Assembly (NCBI GenBank): GCA_029204225.1
Contig: CM055099.1
Coordinates: 47,736,542 to 47,800,541, forward strand
Length of the DNA: 64,000 bases
Direction of reading: 5' to 3'
Source: Diphasiastrum complanatum
Taxonomy: Eukaryota; Streptophyta; Lycopodiopsida; Lycopodiales; Lycopodiaceae
The translations under genes and the position numbers were made by a program. Below the pieces are notes generated by a model. It was not told the origin of the DNA, made no database searches, and was given only the letters and a program-made list of their open reading frames with translations. Each line of letters starts with the position of its first letter. Positions within the stretch are counted from its first letter, which is position 1. This document shows positions 59,407 to 64,000 of this stretch, piece after piece.

Positions 59407-62400
59407 CTCCCTCTTGAACCTTGCAACTTTGTATATTTAATCCAATTGTCTTTCTTTGCCTTGATAAGAGTGATTTGTCGAGTGGCTTTGTGAGCAAATT
59501 TGCTACTATGTCTTCAAATCTTATGTAATGGACCTTGAGCTCTCCTTTCGAGATCAAGTCTCGAATGTGATGGTACTTCAGAGGTATGTGTTTTGTCTTT
59601 GAATGGAAAACATGATCTTGGGACAAATATATGGCACTTTGAGAATCCATCATCATCGTGCATGGTTCTCCTTGTGGTATGCCAATTGCCTCCAACATCA
59701 TCTGCAACCATACTACCTCGTTCGCCATCTTTGAAGCTGTGACATATTCAGCTTCGCATGAGGATTGAGCCATCAAGGTTTGTTTTTTGCATGTCCAGCT
59801 GACTATTGCTTAGCATGCTATCGAGCATCCTCCTGTCACGGACTTGTTGTCGTCTTTGCAACTTGCCAGCTTGCATCACTGTAGTGGTGCAGCTCGAATC
59901 CTTTGTCTTCTTTGCCTGCTTTATAGGTGAATCCCATGTTTTGGGTACCCTTCGAATATTGAAGGATTCGTTTGGCCATTTGCCAATGCGCTATGCCAAC
60001 ATTCAAAGAGAATTGGCTTAAAGCATAGACAAAGAAAGCCAAATCAGGTCTGGTACAGATTGTAAGGTACATCAGACTACCGATCAGGTCTTGGTAGGGT
60101 ATATCTTCCATCTTCTGTCTCTCCTCCTCTGTTTTCGGACAATCCTGCTTCGTTAGTCTGGCTCCAGCTATCATTGGTGTGGTCTTTTCTTTGCAGTCCA
60201 TCATTTGGTACTACTTCAGCACATTTCGGGCGTATTCTGACTGACTCAGATGCATTTCTCTTCTTATTCGATTTCTTCTGATCTCCATCCCAAGGCATTT
60301 TGTTTCTTCTCCCATATTTGTGATTTCATAATTTTTGAAAATCTAACTCTTCGTTTTCTTGATTAGCATCAAGGATTTTTCTATCATTAGGGAGTCATCC
60401 ACAAAGATAGTCAGAATCACAAAATCTCTTCCTAGTTTTTTTATATAGACATTGCAGTCTGGTTGTGTAGGAGTGAAGTCTAGAGATTTCAGAAGACGAT
60501 TGAGCTTCTTGTACCAAGCTCGTGATGCCTACTTCATACCATAAATGCATCGCTACAATCGACAGACATATTGTCGATTGTTGGGGTCTTCGAATCCTTT
60601 AAGCTACTTCATGAAGATTTCATCCTCTAGATCTCTGTGGAGAAAGGCTTTCTTTACATCAATCTGATGAATTTCCAGATTGTATTGTGTTGCGTATGCA
60701 AGGAGCAGTCAAATGCTTGTGATTTTCACCATTGGTGAATATGTGTCAAAATAATCGACGACGTACCTTTGTGTGTAGCCCTTTGCGACAAGCCTTGCTT
60801 TGTAGCATCCGACAGTGCCATCTGATTTGATTTTTCTTTTGTAGACCCATTTGCAGTCGACGATCTTTTTATCTTTGGGCAGTGGCTCTAGTGTCCATGC
60901 CTCGTTTTGCCACATTGATTCAATTTCCTCTGACATTGCCTAATTCCAAAATTCTCCCTCTGGACTCTGGACAACTTCTAGATATGTAGATGGCTCTTCA
61001 GTGAAGCTGGAGTCTTGTACTCACCTCCATTATTAGACCTAATGATCTGAATCTTCTTTGAGGTGTGTCTTTTTGTGAATGCCATGAACTTCTTGAAAGA
61101 GTCAAACACTTCGGATCTTTTCTTTAAGTAATAGATCGTTGTCATCCGGCTGTAGTCATCAATGATCGTCAAAAAATACCTTGATCTTGAGAGCGAATCA
61201 ACTTCCATCGTTTCACAGACATCTGAGTGGACGAGCTCAAAAACTTCTTTGGCTCTTTTTCCCTCATGTAAGAATGGATTCCAATGCTATTTGCCTTTCT
61301 GACAGACTTCACAAAATTCTGTGTCTAGTCTGGATATCTTCAAACCTGTGACTATGTCTTTTCTGCTCATGTCGTAGAGGCTCCTCATGTTCAAATGATA
61401 CATTCTTCTATGCCAAAGTTGATCTTCGTTTTCTGATGCATTTAGTATGCTATCAGAATTGCTGATTATCTTGGCTTGGTAGAGATTACCTTCTCTGCAT
61501 CCAATTGTCAGCAACTTGTTTGTTGTTTTCTTGATCATTTGATGTGTATTGCCATCGAATAGAACTCGAATTTCAAGATCTGCCATCTTGGAGACTGATA
61601 GCAGGTCTCTTCTTAGTGAGGGTACGTAGAGTGCTCTTATTAGCTCTACTTGACTTGACAATGCTCATAGCTGTAGAGTCCCGATGCCCTTGACATCGTG
61701 TCGGCTCCCATCACCTAGAATCACTACTCTGTTGTTTTTGAGTTCTCTGAAGTTGGTCAAGATTCTTTTGTTGCAGGTGATGTGTGAGGTTGCTCCTAAA
61801 TCAATGACTACATCGTAGTCTTGTTCAGTGTAGCTTGTTGAAGCTTCATCAAATATTGTGAAAGCTTCATCACCTTTGTCTGCATCCTTGGACAACTCTA
61901 CAACATTCGATTTGTCAACTTTGTTCTTTCTTTTCGGGTTGAATCTACAATCGTATACAGAGTGTCCTTCTTCTTGCAGTGCATGCAAGGCATCATTGGG
62001 TTGAACCAGCATCTATTGGCTGTGTCTGGTTTGTGACAATGATCACAATAAGAAGATTGTTGGCTGTCGTTGCCTCTGCTCGAAGACTTTGTGTTCATCT
62101 TGTCGAATCTGGGCTTGTTCTTGTTCTTCTTCCTTCCCTTCATGAAAAGAACTTTCTCCTGATTACTGCTTCCTTCTCCTTTGTCCCTCATCAGTCTCTC
62201 ATCAGCGACAAGACTGATTGCTCTCTCGAATGTCATATCTGGTAGACTCAGTATGAGCATTCTCAATGGCTGATAGGACGCAGGTAGGGACTTCATGAAG
62301 TACATCAGTTGTTGTGGTGCTGGGACTTGGTGCTCCTACCCTGATGCAGCAAGTTGAACAAAGACCGTTCTGATCTTCTCAACATGCTGATCCAACTAGT

Positions 62401-62666
62401 TGTCATCCCATCATATAGATTGTAGCTGATTGTGAAGATGCATTACTGAAGCAGTAGTCCTCACTTCGTACTTCTGCTTTAATCTTTCCCATGTTTCATA
62501 GCTGCTCTCACAGTCTTCAATCTGCATAAGTATTTCTCACCTCTGTGAGTTCGGTCACTGACCAGATGTCTTCACCCTTCAAAAGTGTTTTGATTTTGAA
62601 TTTCCATACTCTGTAGTTTTCGCCATCAAGACTGATTGCTATTCTCGTCTGGATCATTGTAGTCAT
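59407..62666 (-). pseudogene. Copia gag-pol with integrase deletion
   Basis: Gag starts at 62666 (MTTMIQTRIAISLDGENY, then VWKFKIK); later gag SLPASYQPLRMLILSLP (62290). Zinc-knuckle area near 62040-61950 is frameshifted. Protease VVIDLGATSHITCNK (61810; Ser of DSGAT is Leu). Integrase LWHRRMYHLN...CEVCQKGK (61400-61290), FLTIIDDYSRMTTIYYL (61165) and RSNNGGEY (61025; catalytic Asp changed to Asn). GGEY is then joined to SFTEEPSTYLEVVQSPEGE, removing the catalytic Glu and the integrase C-terminus. RT: DCKWVYKRKIKSDGT (60860), LIGSLMYLTICTRPDLAF (60080); RNase H: HHYSDASW, AQSSCEAEYVTASKMANE (59770) to LTKPLDKSLLSRQ. Several stops. Non-functional. Confidence 0.88.
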
Positions 62667-62721
62667 ATTGTGTTGCTTAGAGAATCATTGCTCAGATATC
62701 ATGCAGTGATAACCTGGGATC

Positions 62722-62733
62722 GCTCTGATACCA
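62722..62733 (-). promoter_or_regulatory. Primer-binding site of minus-strand copia
   Basis: TGGTATCAGAGC on the minus strand, directly after the 5' LTR that ends at 62734. Confidence 0.9.
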
Positions 62734-63353
62734 TGTAGCGAATCTGGTTCTTTGTTCGATTCGCGTTCGTTTGATTTTCTTTTGCGGAAGTTTCAGGATC
62801 CTAAGCAAGCGACTATAGATTACAAAACATTAAAGATTCGAGCAATCAAGACGACGGAAAGAATGAGATGGAGAAGGAGCAATTGTATTATCTGTTTTTA
62901 GTTTCGAGTGAGTTGGTCAGTGTCTTGCTCGTTGGCGGCCTGAGGCTCAACTTGATCGCTGTGTTCTACTCATTGGCAGACTTTCATGCATAACTATTCT
63001 TTCTATTTTTTCTCTCTATCTTCTTGATCCAAAATATATATTTATCTCCACTGTGTGGAGTTTACAAGACAGTTAAACTAAGAATTACAAGACTAGTTAA
63101 CACTAATCAACTAGTTAGTTATTCTCTGTTATCGCTAACTCTTTTAGCTGAACGTGAGGTACAAGACTCCACGCTCGTCTAGTTGGCGGCTCGAATTGCT
63201 TTCTTTCGCTTCGTGTCTCTTTGTTTCACTTCGTGGTCGTTAGGGCCAAATCTCGAATACTTTTCTTTCAACCTTCGGGGTATGTTCGCCCTTCGACCCT
63301 CGATTCGTTTCGCTTCGTCACCTTCACGACAAAGTTGCAGGAGTTCACAATTT
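62734..63353 (-). repeat. 5' LTR of minus-strand copia
   Basis: About 620 bp, similar throughout to 58758-59406. A 20-30 bp indel lies near 63180 (GTCAAGCTGCTAGTTGGCAA versus CGTCTAGTTGGCGG) and another near 63280. TATA-like AATATATATTTATC lies near 63034. Confidence 0.88.
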
Positions 63354-64000
63354 CTAATCTGCACTCTCCACCAGATCAGAATTTTCGCATAGAATGTTAA
63401 CTGGTAGCTCTGAGGAGGCACCGACCACCTCACCTCTTTCATTCATAAAACTCTTTTTTGTAAATCGGTCCTTAATATACTTTGATAATTTAATGTGTTG
63501 ATATTTTTATAGTTTGATTGATTGATTGGTTCTTTTCCTATAATTTTTTTGGATGGATTCACAACATGAACTATAAACAACATACTTCTTATCTAGAGAG
63601 CTATATAATTGTGCTCCATGATGAGCTAACCGTTTACTTATTATCTAAAGAGTTGTATAATTGTGCTACATTATGAGCTAACCATATCTAAAAATTGGTT
63701 ATTTGATTAGATTTAAATCTTTTTAGAACCAAAAAGGTGCAAACAACAACCACATACATGAACATTTTTTTTTTTTAATGAAATGTATTGAGTATTAACA
63801 CCTAAAAGTGGATCATAGTGAGATAGCAACGATCATTGATGCATGCTAATTTTAATTGGAGAAAAGTGAGTTGATATCTATATTTATAAGTTGAACATCC
63901 TCTTATCATCATTGGAGATGAATTTCGTGCTATTAAACTTATTTAGCAATGTTTTGGCATCAATACCTCCCACAGTCTTGTTAACTTGTGAGAATAGCTC
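63354..64000. other. Unassigned flank at window end
   Basis: AT-rich sequence with no gene or LTR end recognised. A 40-bp motif (TTATCTA[G/A]AGAG...TATAATTGTGCTCCATGATGAGC type) occurs twice, at about 63586 and 63639. 63361-63470 may be remaining host flank of the copia insertion. Confidence 0.35.

Larger units (their letters stand above)
58758..63353 (-). mobile_element. Copia element with both LTRs, internally deleted
   Basis: About 4.6 kb. LTRs at 62734-63353 (5') and 58758-59406 (3') with TG...CA ends, PBS TGGTATCAGAGC on the minus strand at 62733-62722, and a polypurine tract next to 59406. The coding region is only about 3.3 kb because the second half of integrase is deleted. The outer 6 bases of the 5' LTR differ (TTTCTAAT instead of TTTTTGACA), and I found no clear target duplication. 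It cannot move by itself but keeps the cis elements for mobilisation by a relative. Confidence 0.88.

Overview
The window is nuclear DNA of a flowering plant. Evidence: Ty1/copia and Ty3/gypsy LTR retrotransposons whose primer-binding sites match the 3' end of plant initiator tRNA-Met (TGGTATCAGAGC), and one spliced host gene of the plant universal-stress-protein / U-box-kinase family with canonical GT-AG introns. Sequence alone does not identify the species. Most of the window is repetitive; no tRNA, rRNA, CRISPR or bacterial-type feature was seen.

Layout. 1-1175 is a 5' piece of a copia element, cut in its gag start by a minus-strand copia (1176 to about 4340). About 4345-7556 is a decayed gypsy polyprotein whose reverse-transcriptase block is inverted relative to its flanks. 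7560-8460 is the 3' end of a minus-strand copia. 9710-15186 is a minus-strand element with 1.35 kb LTR-like repeats and only a gag remnant. About 15.5-40 kb is a stack of insertions: a copia (to 18767) is broken by an LTR (18768), which is broken by a gypsy element (18895-37807), which holds a copia (24589-36787), which holds a very young copia (27917-34066). The youngest has an intact 1322-aa gag-pol frame, near-identical LTRs and a perfect 5-bp target duplication (GTATT).

40513-49848 (minus) is the only convincing host gene. Seven exons splice in frame to a 614-aa protein with an N-terminal USP domain and a C-terminal coiled coil, and then a stop where relatives carry a kinase and U-box. 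Its third intron is about 6.25 kb and holds retrotransposon debris.

51657-53178 (minus) is a broken gene I cannot name. 55.5-63.4 kb holds an LTR remnant and two related minus-strand copia copies that have lost opposite halves of integrase.

The retroelement genes are parasitic and mostly dead; only the copia at 27917-34066 looks capable of autonomous movement. Element boundaries are by eye: those marked by TG...CA ends, a PBS or a target duplication are good to a few bases, the others to tens of bases.
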